A stretch of 64,000 nt of DNA from assembly GCF_004339805.1 (NCBI RefSeq), contig NZ_SLUI01000003.1, forward strand, positions 1 through 64,000. Reading direction: 5' to 3'. The stretch comes from Anaerospora hongkongensis. GTDB taxonomy: Bacteria > Bacillota > Negativicutes > Sporomusales > DSM-15969. This document shows, in pieces, positions 1-7,628 of this stretch (within the stretch, counting starts at the first letter, position 1; each line of letters begins with the position of its first letter). The notes under the pieces were generated by a model. That model was given only the letters and a program-made list of their open reading frames with translations, had not been told where the DNA came from and ran no database searches. The position numbers and the translations under genes are program-made.

Positions 1-93
1 GGCCCCTTGTAGACGACAAGGTAGATAGGCCAGGTGTGTAAGATGGGCAACCATTTCAGCTGACTGGTACTAATAGGCCGAGGGCTTGACTTA
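1..93 (+). rRNA. 23S ribosomal RNA, 3' end (partial)
   Basis: The first ~93 bases match the conserved end of bacterial 23S rRNA, including the closing stretch CTAATAGGCCGAGGGCTTGA. The gene enters from outside the window, so only the last ~3% is seen. The 5S gene follows after about 95 bases in the same orientation, as in a normal 16S-23S-5S operon. The exact 3' end is estimated from the conserved terminal motif. Confidence 0.95.
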
Positions 94-188
94 AATAAGC
101 CCTAATGAATAAAAAGCGCAAAGTATTCTTCTTCTGTGAAGTTTTCAGGGAATATACCTGAATGAAGGATGTTCACCTGTTAAAAATT

Positions 189-303
<115 letters not shown>

Positions 304-307
304 AGCA

Positions 308-338
308 AAAAGCACTTACGAATGTGAGTGCTTTTTTG
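308..338 (+). terminator. rRNA operon terminator
   Basis: Inverted repeat AGCACTTA / TGAGTGCT (311-332) with a 6-base loop, followed by TTTTT. It sits directly after 5S and ends the rRNA operon. Confidence 0.9.
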
Positions 339-407
339 TTTTGTCTGTCTTGTAAAGGCCCGGCAGGGGAATCAGCAATAGAGTGTATATAGCAGAATCT
401 TATTAGA

Positions 408-535
408 ATTGTTAGGTGAGTGGTTATTAGCTTTGAGTGAGAGGCCCGGCAGGGAGAGTGCCATTACAACGCTCCGACGCTGTCGCTTAACCTACGCTTA
501 TGCAACGGCACTCCCCCTGACTCGTCAGCGATGAA
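408..535. repeat. Hairpin-forming intergenic repeat, copy 1
   Basis: About 128 bases beginning ATTGTTAGGTGAGTG and containing GGCCCGGCAGGG (443-454). An imperfect inverted repeat follows (GAGTGCC near 456 against GGCACTC near 507) around a conserved core CGCTCCGAC.CTGTCGCTTAA. It recurs at 565-692 with roughly 85-90% identity by eye. A third GGCCCGGCAGGGG stands alone at 357-369, perhaps a remnant. The rest of 339-831 shows no convincing gene; an open frame over 573-866 crosses the second copy and has no good ribosome site. The family is not one I recognise. Confidence 0.75.
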
Positions 536-564
536 GTGCTAGAGTGAAGCCTAAGTAGATCCGT

Positions 565-692
565 ATTGTTAGGTGAGTGCTTTTAGCTTTGAAGTGAAAG
601 GCCCGGCAGGGGGAAGAGTCATTGCAACGCTCCGACACTGTCGCTTAACCTACGCTAATGCAACGACACTCCCCCTACCTCGCAGCGATGGA
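565..692. repeat. Hairpin-forming intergenic repeat, copy 2
   Basis: Second copy of the element at 408-535, starting with the same ATTGTTAGGTGAGTG and carrying GGCCCGGCAGGGG at 600-612. Relative to copy 1, the left arm has lost two bases (GAGTC against GAGTGCC) and the right arm reads GACACTC instead of GGCACTC, so part of the stem pairing is kept. It ends about 140 bases before the amidotransferase gene and may lie within its leader. Confidence 0.75.
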
Positions 693-831
693 AAGCTGGC
701 AAACAACGTTCTGAGCAGGAACTCTGGCAAAGGGGATCGAAGAGCAAGGGATAGGTATAAATTGCACTACAAAGATAGTTTAACTGGATGGAGCAAAGGC
801 TTACATTCATTATGGAAGGATTGGAAGACAG

Positions 832-1545
832 ATGAGACTCCACTATTTGCAGCATGTCCCCTTTGAAAACCCCGGAAGCATATTAACCTGGGCTGAGAAA
901 AATGGTCATGAAGTATCAAGTACACAATTATACCGGAGTGACGTATTTCCCGGACAGCAGGATTTCGACTGGTTAGTGATTATGGGAGGGCCAATGAATG
1001 TTTATGAAGAAGACATGTATCCATGGCTGGCTGGAGAAAAGCTATTTATTCGGGATTCTATAGAGGCGGGGAAAATAATTATTGGCCTTTGTCTTGGCGG
1101 GCAATTAATCGCTGATGTAATAGGCGGTAAGGTGATGCAAAATCGTCACAAGGAAATTGGCTGGCTGCCTGTGCGGTTAAGTGAAGAAGCAAGGTCGACG
1201 CCTTTATTTTCATTTTTCCCTGAGGAGCCCGTTGTATTTCAGTGGCATGGAGATACTTTTAGTGTTTTGCCGGAGGCTGCACAGTGCATAGCCCAAAGTG
1301 ATGCTTGTAGGCATCAGGCTTTCATTTATCGAAAAAGGGTCTTTGGATTTCAGTATCATTTGGAGAATACATTGCCAATTATTAATAGTCTTGTGGAAAA
1401 CTGCAGATCTGAGATGACCCCTGGCGATTATGTGCAGACTCCGGAGGAACTGCTTGCTCATCCAGAATATATTGAACAAAATAATAAGTGGATGGAGCAA
1501 TTTCTTACACAATTAGAAAAAATGGATAGGGATGGTGCTCTGTAA
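832..1545 (+). CDS. Class I glutamine amidotransferase-like protein
   Basis: A 237-residue protein of the GMP-synthase-like type 1 amidotransferase family. The catalytic triad is visible: nucleophile Cys87 in GLCLGG, and His176 with Glu178 in FQYHLE. The oxyanion-region motif MGGPMNVYEE (51-60) is typical of the stand-alone members. The whole length is the amidotransferase domain, so a partner synthetase or a free hydrolase role (for example on gamma-glutamyl compounds) must be assumed. The stop codon overlaps the next start (TAATG), implying translational coupling with the flavoprotein. The true substrate cannot be read from sequence. Confidence 0.88.
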   Translation: MRLHYLQHVPFENPGSILTWAEKNGHEVSSTQLYRSDVFPGQQDFDWLVIMGGPMNVYEEDMYPWLAGEKLFIRDSIEAGKIIIGLCLGGQLIADVIGGKVMQNRHKEIGWLPVRLSEEARSTPLFSFFPEEPVVFQWHGDTFSVLPEAAQCIAQSDACRHQAFIYRKRVFGFQYHLENTLPIINSLVENCRSEMTPGDYVQTPEELLAHPEYIEQNNKWMEQFLTQLEKMDRDGAL

Positions 1546-2078
1546 TGCATGAGGTTAGTTATAAGCGGCGCAACTGCACAGACCAGGAGAAAATCGAAGC
1601 TTTTCTTTTACGGGAAAGAGTTGGTATCATCGGGATGGTGAGCGATGGTCTTCCCTATGCAGTTCCGGTGAATTATGTGTGGCACAACGGTTCCATTTAC
1701 TTTCATGGAATGGGCTCGGGCAGAAAGGTAGCGATCCTTGCGCAGGAGCCGCAAGTGTGTTTTACAATTTATAAGGAAGAGGGCACAGTGACTGATCCGG
1801 TACCTTGTCATGCGGATACAGCATATATGAGTGTAATGCTTTTCGGTAAGGCTGAAAAGGTGACCGATTTTGCAGAGTCTGCCGACGCTCTCCAGATGCT
1901 GCTTGATAAATTTTTGCCGAAGTATTACCGCAACACATTATCGACTACCCTGATTGAAAAATATCGCTCTTCCCATGACGGTAATGCGGTGGCAGTTTTC
2001 CGCCTAACGCCGCAGGAAATAACAGCTAAAGAGAATGCGGCTGTTCCTGAGGACCTTTTCCATCTAAAAAAGTGCTAG
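1545..2078 (+). CDS. Pyridoxamine 5'-phosphate oxidase-family flavoprotein (NimA-like)
   Basis: A 177-residue split-barrel FMN-binding protein of the PNPOx-like/NimA group, whose members include nitroimidazole reductases and uncharacterised flavin proteins. The beta-strand pattern GIIGMVSDGLPYAVPVNYVW (residues ~27-46) followed by IYFHGMGSGRKVAIL is the usual FMN-phosphate-binding region. It starts on the last base of the upstream stop codon, so the two genes form a coupled pair. Cytoplasmic, no signal peptide. Reduction of nitro-aromatics is possible from the family but not shown. Confidence 0.85.
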   Translation: MHEVSYKRRNCTDQEKIEAFLLRERVGIIGMVSDGLPYAVPVNYVWHNGSIYFHGMGSGRKVAILAQEPQVCFTIYKEEGTVTDPVPCHADTAYMSVMLFGKAEKVTDFAESADALQMLLDKFLPKYYRNTLSTTLIEKYRSSHDGNAVAVFRLTPQEITAKENAAVPEDLFHLKKC

Positions 2079-2092
2079 TGAATAATGCTTGT

Positions 2093-2134
2093 AATTACAG
2101 CCATTGATGCGTTTTGCAATCAATGGCTGTAATT
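2093..2134. promoter_or_regulatory. Long inverted repeat upstream of a sigma-54 promoter
   Basis: A 16-bp perfect inverted repeat, AATTACAGCCATTGAT (2093-2108) against ATCAATGGCTGTAATT (2119-2134), with a GGCTGTA direct repeat just beyond. It has no T-run, so it is a poor terminator for the preceding pair. Its position ~30 bases upstream of the -24 element suggests an activator-binding site (enhancer) for the sigma-54 regulator encoded at 2640; that role is inferred. Confidence 0.5.
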
Positions 2135-2162
2135 GGCTGTAGGTAGTCTGGGCTTTAGTGTC

Positions 2163-2178
2163 TGGCACAGTTTATGCA
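2163..2178 (+). promoter_or_regulatory. Sigma-54 (-24/-12) promoter
   Basis: TGGCACAGTTTATGCA has GG at 2164-2165 and GC at 2176-2177 separated by exactly 10 bases, with the consensus TGGCAC upstream box. Predicted start of transcription is near 2188, giving a short leader to the ATG at 2215. Confidence 0.85.
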
Positions 2179-2214
2179 ATAGTAAAGGCTAGAAGCTATA
2201 GAGGGGGAGTAAAA

Positions 2215-2487
2215 ATGTCTGATTTTAACGTGTTATTACAAAAGATGGATGGAAAAGAATGTCTTCAGGGGACATATGTCCGTAAGGCTATTGAAAATGG
2301 TGGTATGATTCAATTTGAAAGCCTGCTGGTAAGAGGCTGTGGCAGCCAGGAATTTACTACTACTAATGAAGAGCAAAGCAGCGATTTCTTTCAAAAAGCT
2401 GAGTATCAGGGATATGCAACCAATAGTTCCTCCTGTGATAACCAGGGACAATATGAAACAGTGGGCTACTGGCACACCCGGGCATAA
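2215..2487 (+). CDS. Small protein of unknown function under sigma-54 control
   Basis: A 90-residue protein starting MSDFNVLLQKM, chosen because GAGGGGG lies 8-14 bases upstream; an upstream in-frame codon at 2158 would start inside the sigma-54 promoter. It is polar, has two cysteines (in RGCGS and SSCDN), a Gln/Ser/Asn-rich C-terminal third and no signal peptide or membrane segment. I do not recognise the family. It is the only gene between the sigma-54 promoter and a strong terminator, and the next gene is a sigma-54 activator, so it is the obvious candidate target of that regulator. Confidence 0.7.
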   Translation: MSDFNVLLQKMDGKECLQGTYVRKAIENGGMIQFESLLVRGCGSQEFTTTNEEQSSDFFQKAEYQGYATNSSSCDNQGQYETVGYWHTRA

Positions 2488-2496
2488 TAACAGATA

Positions 2497-2545
2497 AAAG
2501 GTGTCGGGTATCTGTCGCCACAGACAGTATCCGACACCTTTTTAT
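2497..2545 (+). terminator. Intrinsic terminator
   Basis: Stem AAAGGTGTCGG.TA.CTGTC against its complement, loop GCCA, then CTTTTTATTTT. Nearly 20 paired bases. Confidence 0.9.
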
Positions 2546-2639
2546 TTTCCGAATAATAAAAAAATAGCCAATTCAGCAGGATAATTAAAGCTGGAGTGAA
2601 AAATAAAACAAGAGAATCAGGCTTGGGAGGAGTTTCGGT

Positions 2640-4709
2640 ATGCTGGTTCGCAATTATATGACTCTGGAACCTAAGGCACTCTGGTCTTACAATACTCTGT
2701 CTGATGCAGCTTTTCTTTTTTATAAATACCAGATTAAGGGTGCTCCCGTTATTGATGAGCAAAAAAGAGTATGCGGTATTGTTACTTTTGCGCAACTGAT
2801 TAAGGCGATACTTAATAATTTGCCGCTTCATGAACCTGTACGTTCCTTTATGTGCACGAATGTAATTACGGTAAGACCCGATTCCACGTTGGAAGAAGCC
2901 TGGGACATTCCGGTAAAACGTCTGCCAGTGGTAGATGAAAACAATAAGTTGGTCGGTATTATTACCAAGAGTACGTTTTTGCGGGCATTTCATGCGCAGC
3001 TAGAGCGATCGGAAAGTGAAATTGCTGCTATCATTCATTCCGCTCATAGCGGCATACTTGTTATCGACAGCTACGGTCGAATTGTTACAATAAATGAAGG
3101 CGCTGCAAGACTGCTTAATGTTAATGCCCGGGATGTAATGGGTGAGGATATAGGGGTTATTACAAATGACTTCTTACTGAAGCAAGTAGTAGTCACAGGC
3201 GAAGGCAGGCTGAAGCGTCGATGCGTAATTAACGGTCAAAGTCTTTCTTTTAGTACTTCGCCTATTATGCAAGGAATGGAAGTCGTTGGGGCCGTGACAG
3301 TCATTCAGGATTCATCTGAATTACAAGCTATTACTGACAAATATAATTCACTGCAAACAGAGTCGCAATTATTAGAAGAGGTAATAGAGAACACGCACCG
3401 TGGGATTGCTGTAATTGACAAAAACGGTTATATAACAAGAGTTAATACGTTTTTTGAAGAAATGTTTGGTTATGATCGGGAAGAGATCATTGGCTCTTCG
3501 CTGGTTGATTTGTTTCCTGAAGCTCATCTGGTGACAGTTGCCGAAACAGGCGTGCCTGATGTGTATCAACTTTTTTGTTATGAAGGCCGAATTTTTTTAT
3601 TGAACCGCTTACCTCTATTTGCCGAGGGAAAAATTAAAGGGGCATTAGGAGAATTTATCAGTTTTGATGGGAATCAGTTAAAAGATCTGCAAAAAAAATT
3701 AACGATTCTGGCTCAACAATATCAGCAGGAAAAAATAGAAACAGCAGGCCTGCACACTGCTTGCTTCACGTTTGAAAATATAATCGGACAGTCCCGTAAA
3801 ATCGTCCAGGCGAAGAATATCGCGGCAAAAGCTGCGGCTAGTAATAGCGGCGTACTTATTACAGGAGAAAGCGGTACAGGAAAAGAAGTGTTTGCCCATG
3901 CAATTCATAACGCAAGTGAAAGACAGAATAAGCCGTTTGTCTGTGTAAATTGTGCAGCAATACCTCCAGAGCTTTTGGAAGCTGAATTATTTGGCTTCGA
4001 AGAAGGTGCTTTTACCGGTGCCAGAAAAGGTGGGAAAAAAGGCAAATTTGAATTGGCTGATCAGGGGACTGTTTTTTTAGATGAAGTAGGGGATATGCCT
4101 TTAGTCATGCAGGCCAAATTACTTCGGGTTTTGCAGGATAAAAAAATAGAGCGGATAGGTGGCAACACTGTTATTTCCTGCGATGTTCGGATTATCGCTG
4201 CAACGAACAAAAACTTGAGTAAAATGGTGATTGCAAAGACCTTTCGCGAAGATTTATATTACCGCCTCAATGTAATTCACCTGCAGCTGCCGTCTCTTAG
4301 AGAACGCATGGAAGACTTTAGTGAATTAGCGTCTATACTGCTGCAAGCAGTTTGTGCCAAGCTGAAGATACCCGCTAAAAAGCTGTCCGCTCAGACTAAT
4401 GCTATATTGCGCAGCTACAGCTGGCCGGGAAATGTCCGGGAACTGCTAAATTGTATGGAGAAGCTGGCCGTAATGACCGGGGCTGTTGAAATTAAACCAA
4501 GTCACCTTACGGTGCTGCAAATTCCGTTACAGCAGCATGATAATCAAGATGCCGGACCTCTTGCCAGTGAAGCAGAAAGACAAACAGAGAAAGAAAAGAT
4601 TGTGGAAATACTGCGTCAGGCGGATGGAAATAGGACGGTGGCAGCCCGCCTTTTGGGAATACATCGATCAACTCTGTATGAAAAACTGAAGAAATACGAT
4701 TTAGGGTAG
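2640..4709 (+). CDS. Sigma-54 activator with CBS pair and two PAS domains
   Basis: A 689-residue enhancer-binding protein. Residues ~1-117 are two CBS motifs (each ending GIVTF or GIITK), usually adenosine-nucleotide sensors. Residues ~122-230 and ~243-345 are PAS domains, and ~375-610 the AAA+ domain with Walker A GESGTGKE (409-416), GAFTGA loop and Walker B VFLDE. A Fis-type helix-turn-helix (~650-689) ends the protein. There is no receiver domain, so the signal is a ligand rather than phosphorylation. The ATG follows GGGAGG. The sigma-54 promoter at 2163 and palindrome at 2093 just upstream suggest it controls the 90-residue gene. Confidence 0.93.
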   Translation: MLVRNYMTLEPKALWSYNTLSDAAFLFYKYQIKGAPVIDEQKRVCGIVTFAQLIKAILNNLPLHEPVRSFMCTNVITVRPDSTLEEAWDIPVKRLPVVDENNKLVGIITKSTFLRAFHAQLERSESEIAAIIHSAHSGILVIDSYGRIVTINEGAARLLNVNARDVMGEDIGVITNDFLLKQVVVTGEGRLKRRCVINGQSLSFSTSPIMQGMEVVGAVTVIQDSSELQAITDKYNSLQTESQLLEEVIENTHRGIAVIDKNGYITRVNTFFEEMFGYDREEIIGSSLVDLFPEAHLVTVAETGVPDVYQLFCYEGRIFLLNRLPLFAEGKIKGALGEFISFDGNQLKDLQKKLTILAQQYQQEKIETAGLHTACFTFENIIGQSRKIVQAKNIAAKAAASNSGVLITGESGTGKEVFAHAIHNASERQNKPFVCVNCAAIPPELLEAELFGFEEGAFTGARKGGKKGKFELADQGTVFLDEVGDMPLVMQAKLLRVLQDKKIERIGGNTVISCDVRIIAATNKNLSKMVIAKTFREDLYYRLNVIHLQLPSLRERMEDFSELASILLQAVCAKLKIPAKKLSAQTNAILRSYSWPGNVRELLNCMEKLAVMTGAVEIKPSHLTVLQIPLQQHDNQDAGPLASEAERQTEKEKIVEILRQADGNRTVAARLLGIHRSTLYEKLKKYDLG

Positions 4710-4716
4710 TTTGCTG

Positions 4717-4760
4717 CTGTCGGGGGGGACGTATTGAGTGTCCCCCCCGACAGTATTGTT
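4717..4760 (+). terminator. Intrinsic terminator after the CBS-PAS regulator
   Basis: Perfect 14-bp stem CTGTCGGGGGGGAC / GTCCCCCCCGACAG with a 9-base loop. The tail TATTGTTATTATTT is T-rich but broken. Confidence 0.75.
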
Positions 4761-4810
4761 ATTATTTGTTTTGCGCATCTTGCTATGAACAAGCTATAAT
4801 GAGGAGAAGC

Positions 4811-4972
4811 TAGTACCGTGTCAGATCTAAAACGGTAGGATAATGGCGAGGCTGTTTTCTGCAAATCAAGGCGGAGGAGGGAGGCATACCGGACGTATGC
4901 TGACTGACGACAACGATTGGTTGCACAAAACAGACCGTCAGTATTCACTGAATTAGATGTGACACGGTATTA
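4811..4972. mobile_element. 162-bp MITE-like element with 20-bp terminal inverted repeats
   Basis: The left end TAGTACCGTGTCAGATCTAA (4811-4830) and right end (4953-4972) are inverted repeats matching at 18 of 20 positions, each bounded by TA. This fits a TA-targeting (IS630/Tc1-mariner-type) miniature element. Inside are two nested inverted repeats: CTGTTTTCTGCAA (4852-4864) against TTGCACAAAACAG (4921-4933), and GCATAC/GTATGC (4884-4900). No coding capacity. It ends a few bases before the start of the DUF1232 gene and may supply its leader. Confidence 0.7.
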
Positions 4973-4985
4973 AAGTCAGGTGGTG

Positions 4986-5381
4986 ATGAAAGTGTTGCGA
5001 GGTGGCGGTATATTGCGGTTTTGGGGTTGGCTTGTTCAAATAAAGGACGATGTGCTGATTTTATATTATGCATGGAAAAATCCGAAAACACCTGCTTATG
5101 TCAGGGGTTTGCTTGTATTTATGACAATATACGTAATTAGTCCAATTGATATAATACCCGATTATTTGCCCTTTCTGGGGATCGCCGACGATCTGACGAT
5201 CGTTCCGGCAGGGATACTCGCATTGACACAGTTATTGCCTAAGCAGGTCCGGTTAGAGAGCGAGCAGGAAAGTAAAAAATGGCGTAAGCGAATTCCTTTT
5301 ATGGTCGGCCTGGTCGGTTTGATTGGTTTGGCCTGGCTTGTTTTTGTCATTGGCGGGATCATCTATTTCATTCAAAAATAA
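4986..5381 (+). CDS. YkvA-like DUF1232 membrane protein
   Basis: About 131 residues. The DUF1232 core is clear: TPAYVRGLLVFMTIYVISPI followed by DIIPDYLPFLGIADDLTIV, a short family motif found in small membrane-associated proteins of unknown function. A second hydrophobic segment near the C-terminus (GLVGLIGLAWLVFVIGGIIY) is a likely membrane anchor. The start is uncertain: GTG at 4980, ATG at 4986 and GTG at 4992 are all possible, with AGGTGG at 4978-4983 fitting the last best. The MITE ends immediately upstream. Topoisomerase III follows after 29 bases. Confidence 0.8.
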   Translation: MKVLRGGGILRFWGWLVQIKDDVLILYYAWKNPKTPAYVRGLLVFMTIYVISPIDIIPDYLPFLGIADDLTIVPAGILALTQLLPKQVRLESEQESKKWRKRIPFMVGLVGLIGLAWLVFVIGGIIYFIQK

Positions 5382-5410
5382 TTACCTATAGTTGAGAGTG
5401 AGGATATAGT

Positions 5411-7597
5411 ATGGCAAAAGTATTGGTATTAGCAGAAAAACCGTCTGTAGGCCGGGATCTTGCCCGCGTACTGCGCTGCTCAAAGCAGGGCAACGGATAT
5501 TTTGAAGGAGATAAATACGTTGTAACGTGGGCATTAGGCCATTTGGTCACATTAGCCGATCCGGAAGCGTATGACGATAAATATAAAACCTGGCGAATTG
5601 AAGATCTACCCATGCTGCCGGAGCATTTGAAGCTTGTGGTCATTAAGCAAAGCTCCAGGCAGTTTCAAATTGTTAAAGAGCAGCTGCATCGTAAGGATAT
5701 TACGGAAATTGTTGTTGCTACCGATGCGGGCCGCGAAGGAGAACTGGTGGCCCGGTGGATTATTGAAAAAGCGAATAGCAATAAGCCCTTAAAGCGCTTA
5801 TGGATTTCGTCGGTTACGGATAAGGCCATCCAGCAAGGGTTTAGCAATTTGCGCCCCGGAAAAGAATACGATAATCTTTATTATTCGGCAGTGGCCCGTT
5901 CAGAGGCCGATTGGTATGTTGGGCTTAATGCAACCCGAGCCTTGACCTGCAAGTTTAATGCCCAGCTGTCGTGCGGCAGAGTTCAGACACCGACCCTAGC
6001 GATGATTGCCCAGCGGGAAGAAGAAATACAGCATTTTAAGCCGCGTAAGTACTATGGAATTTCTGCTGTGGCTGACAAGCTGCAGCTTACCTGGCAGGAT
6101 AATAAGACCAATGAAACCCGCAGCTTTGATAAAGATAAATGCGAAGCTATTATAGCAGCGCTGAAGCAGCAAAGCGCAACGGTTACGGCCGTTGATAAAG
6201 CTTATAAAAAACGCTTCTCACCGCAGCTTTATGATTTGACTGAACTGCAGCGTGATGCAAACAAATTTTTTGGTTATTCAGCAAAAGAAACGCTCTCTAT
6301 CATGCAAAAGCTGTATGAAACCCATAAAGTTTTAACATATCCCCGTACTGATTCCCGCTATATCTCCACTGATCTTGTTGAGACATTAAAGGACCGGGTC
6401 CATGCCTGCAGTGTCGGCCCCTATACAAAACTTGCTTTTAAGATTGGAAAAGCACCGATAAAAGCGAATGCTGCTTTTGTGGATGATAAAAAGGTATCGG
6501 ATCACCACGCCATCATTCCCACTGAGCAGACGGTTATTTTGTCCGCATTAAGCGAGAAGGAACGGAAAATTTATGATTTAGTAATCAAACGTTTCCTGGC
6601 AGTGTTGTATCCGCCCTTTGAGTATGAACAAACAACCATTAAAGCCGACATAGGGGGACACACTTTTGTTGCCAGAGGCAAAACAGTCATTGCCATGGGC
6701 TGGAAAGAAATCTACCAATCTGATTTAGAGGATGAAGATACGAAAGAAGAAATTAAAGAACAGCTTTTGCCACTGCTCAATAAAGGAGATAAACTGCCGA
6801 TTGCTGTTTTTACGTTAAATACAAGTGAAACAAAACCACCGGCACCCTTTAATGAAGGTACGTTGTTATCGGCAATGGAGAATCCCGCGAAATATCTCAA
6901 TAAGGCAGACGAGTCATTAAAGAAAACACTGGGAGAGACGGGCGGTTTAGGGACAGTTGCGACACGGGCCGACATTATCGAAAAGCTGTTTCAAAGCTTT
7001 CTGATCGAGAAAAAAGGCAAAGATATTGCCATTACGGCAAAAGGCAGGCAATTGCTGGAACTGGTGCCTGATGATTTGCGTTCGCCAGCGTTGACTGCCG
7101 AATGGGAGCAGCGATTAAGCGCCATCGCCAAAGGGCGGCTGCGAAAGAGTGAGTTCCTGGCAGATATTAAAAAGTATACTAAGACGGCAGTAGAGGAGAT
7201 TAAAAACAGCCAGGAAAAGTTTCGTCACGATAATATGACCAGAAGCAAGTGCCCTGATTGCGGCAAATATATGCTGGAGGTAAATGGTAAGAAGGGCAAA
7301 ATGCTTGTTTGTCAGGATCGGGAATGTGGTCACCGGAAAGGTATTGCCCGTCTTACCAATGCTCGCTGCCCCAACTGCCACAAAAAGCTGGAAATGCGCG
7401 GCGAAGGAGAAAACCAGCTGTTTACATGCGCCTGCGGGTACCGGGAAAAACTGTCGGCCTTTACGGAAAGAAGAAAAAAAGAAACCACAAATGTTTCTAA
7501 GAAAGATGTAGCTAGATTTATGAAAGAACAGCAGCAGTCAAAAGATGAGCCGATTAATAACGCACTTGCGGAAGCACTTGCGAAATTAAAGCTGTAA
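5411..7597 (+). CDS. topB: DNA topoisomerase III (type IA)
   Basis: A 728-residue type IA topoisomerase that relaxes and decatenates DNA by single-strand passage. The Toprim domain fills ~1-140, with the acidic cluster ATDAGREGE (~103-111). The catalytic tyrosine is Tyr310 in TYPRTDSRY. The C-terminal region carries two zinc-ribbon-like cysteine clusters (CPDCGKYM...CQDRECGH and CPNCHKKL...CACGY). Length and domain order fit Firmicute TopB. It follows the DUF1232 gene closely and may be co-transcribed; an ATG preceded by GAGTGAGG is the start. Confidence 0.95.
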   Translation: MAKVLVLAEKPSVGRDLARVLRCSKQGNGYFEGDKYVVTWALGHLVTLADPEAYDDKYKTWRIEDLPMLPEHLKLVVIKQSSRQFQIVKEQLHRKDITEIVVATDAGREGELVARWIIEKANSNKPLKRLWISSVTDKAIQQGFSNLRPGKEYDNLYYSAVARSEADWYVGLNATRALTCKFNAQLSCGRVQTPTLAMIAQREEEIQHFKPRKYYGISAVADKLQLTWQDNKTNETRSFDKDKCEAIIAALKQQSATVTAVDKAYKKRFSPQLYDLTELQRDANKFFGYSAKETLSIMQKLYETHKVLTYPRTDSRYISTDLVETLKDRVHACSVGPYTKLAFKIGKAPIKANAAFVDDKKVSDHHAIIPTEQTVILSALSEKERKIYDLVIKRFLAVLYPPFEYEQTTIKADIGGHTFVARGKTVIAMGWKEIYQSDLEDEDTKEEIKEQLLPLLNKGDKLPIAVFTLNTSETKPPAPFNEGTLLSAMENPAKYLNKADESLKKTLGETGGLGTVATRADIIEKLFQSFLIEKKGKDIAITAKGRQLLELVPDDLRSPALTAEWEQRLSAIAKGRLRKSEFLADIKKYTKTAVEEIKNSQEKFRHDNMTRSKCPDCGKYMLEVNGKKGKMLVCQDRECGHRKGIARLTNARCPNCHKKLEMRGEGENQLFTCACGYREKLSAFTERRKKETTNVSKKDVARFMKEQQQSKDEPINNALAEALAKLKL

Positions 7598-7628
7598 TAA
7601 CATGTAGTGAGGAGAGGTGGTTTAGTTG

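Noticed and set aside
573..866. 97-codon open frame crossing the second hairpin repeat
   Set aside because: It runs through a repeated non-coding element, lacks a ribosome site, overlaps the amidotransferase start and has no recognisable protein pattern.
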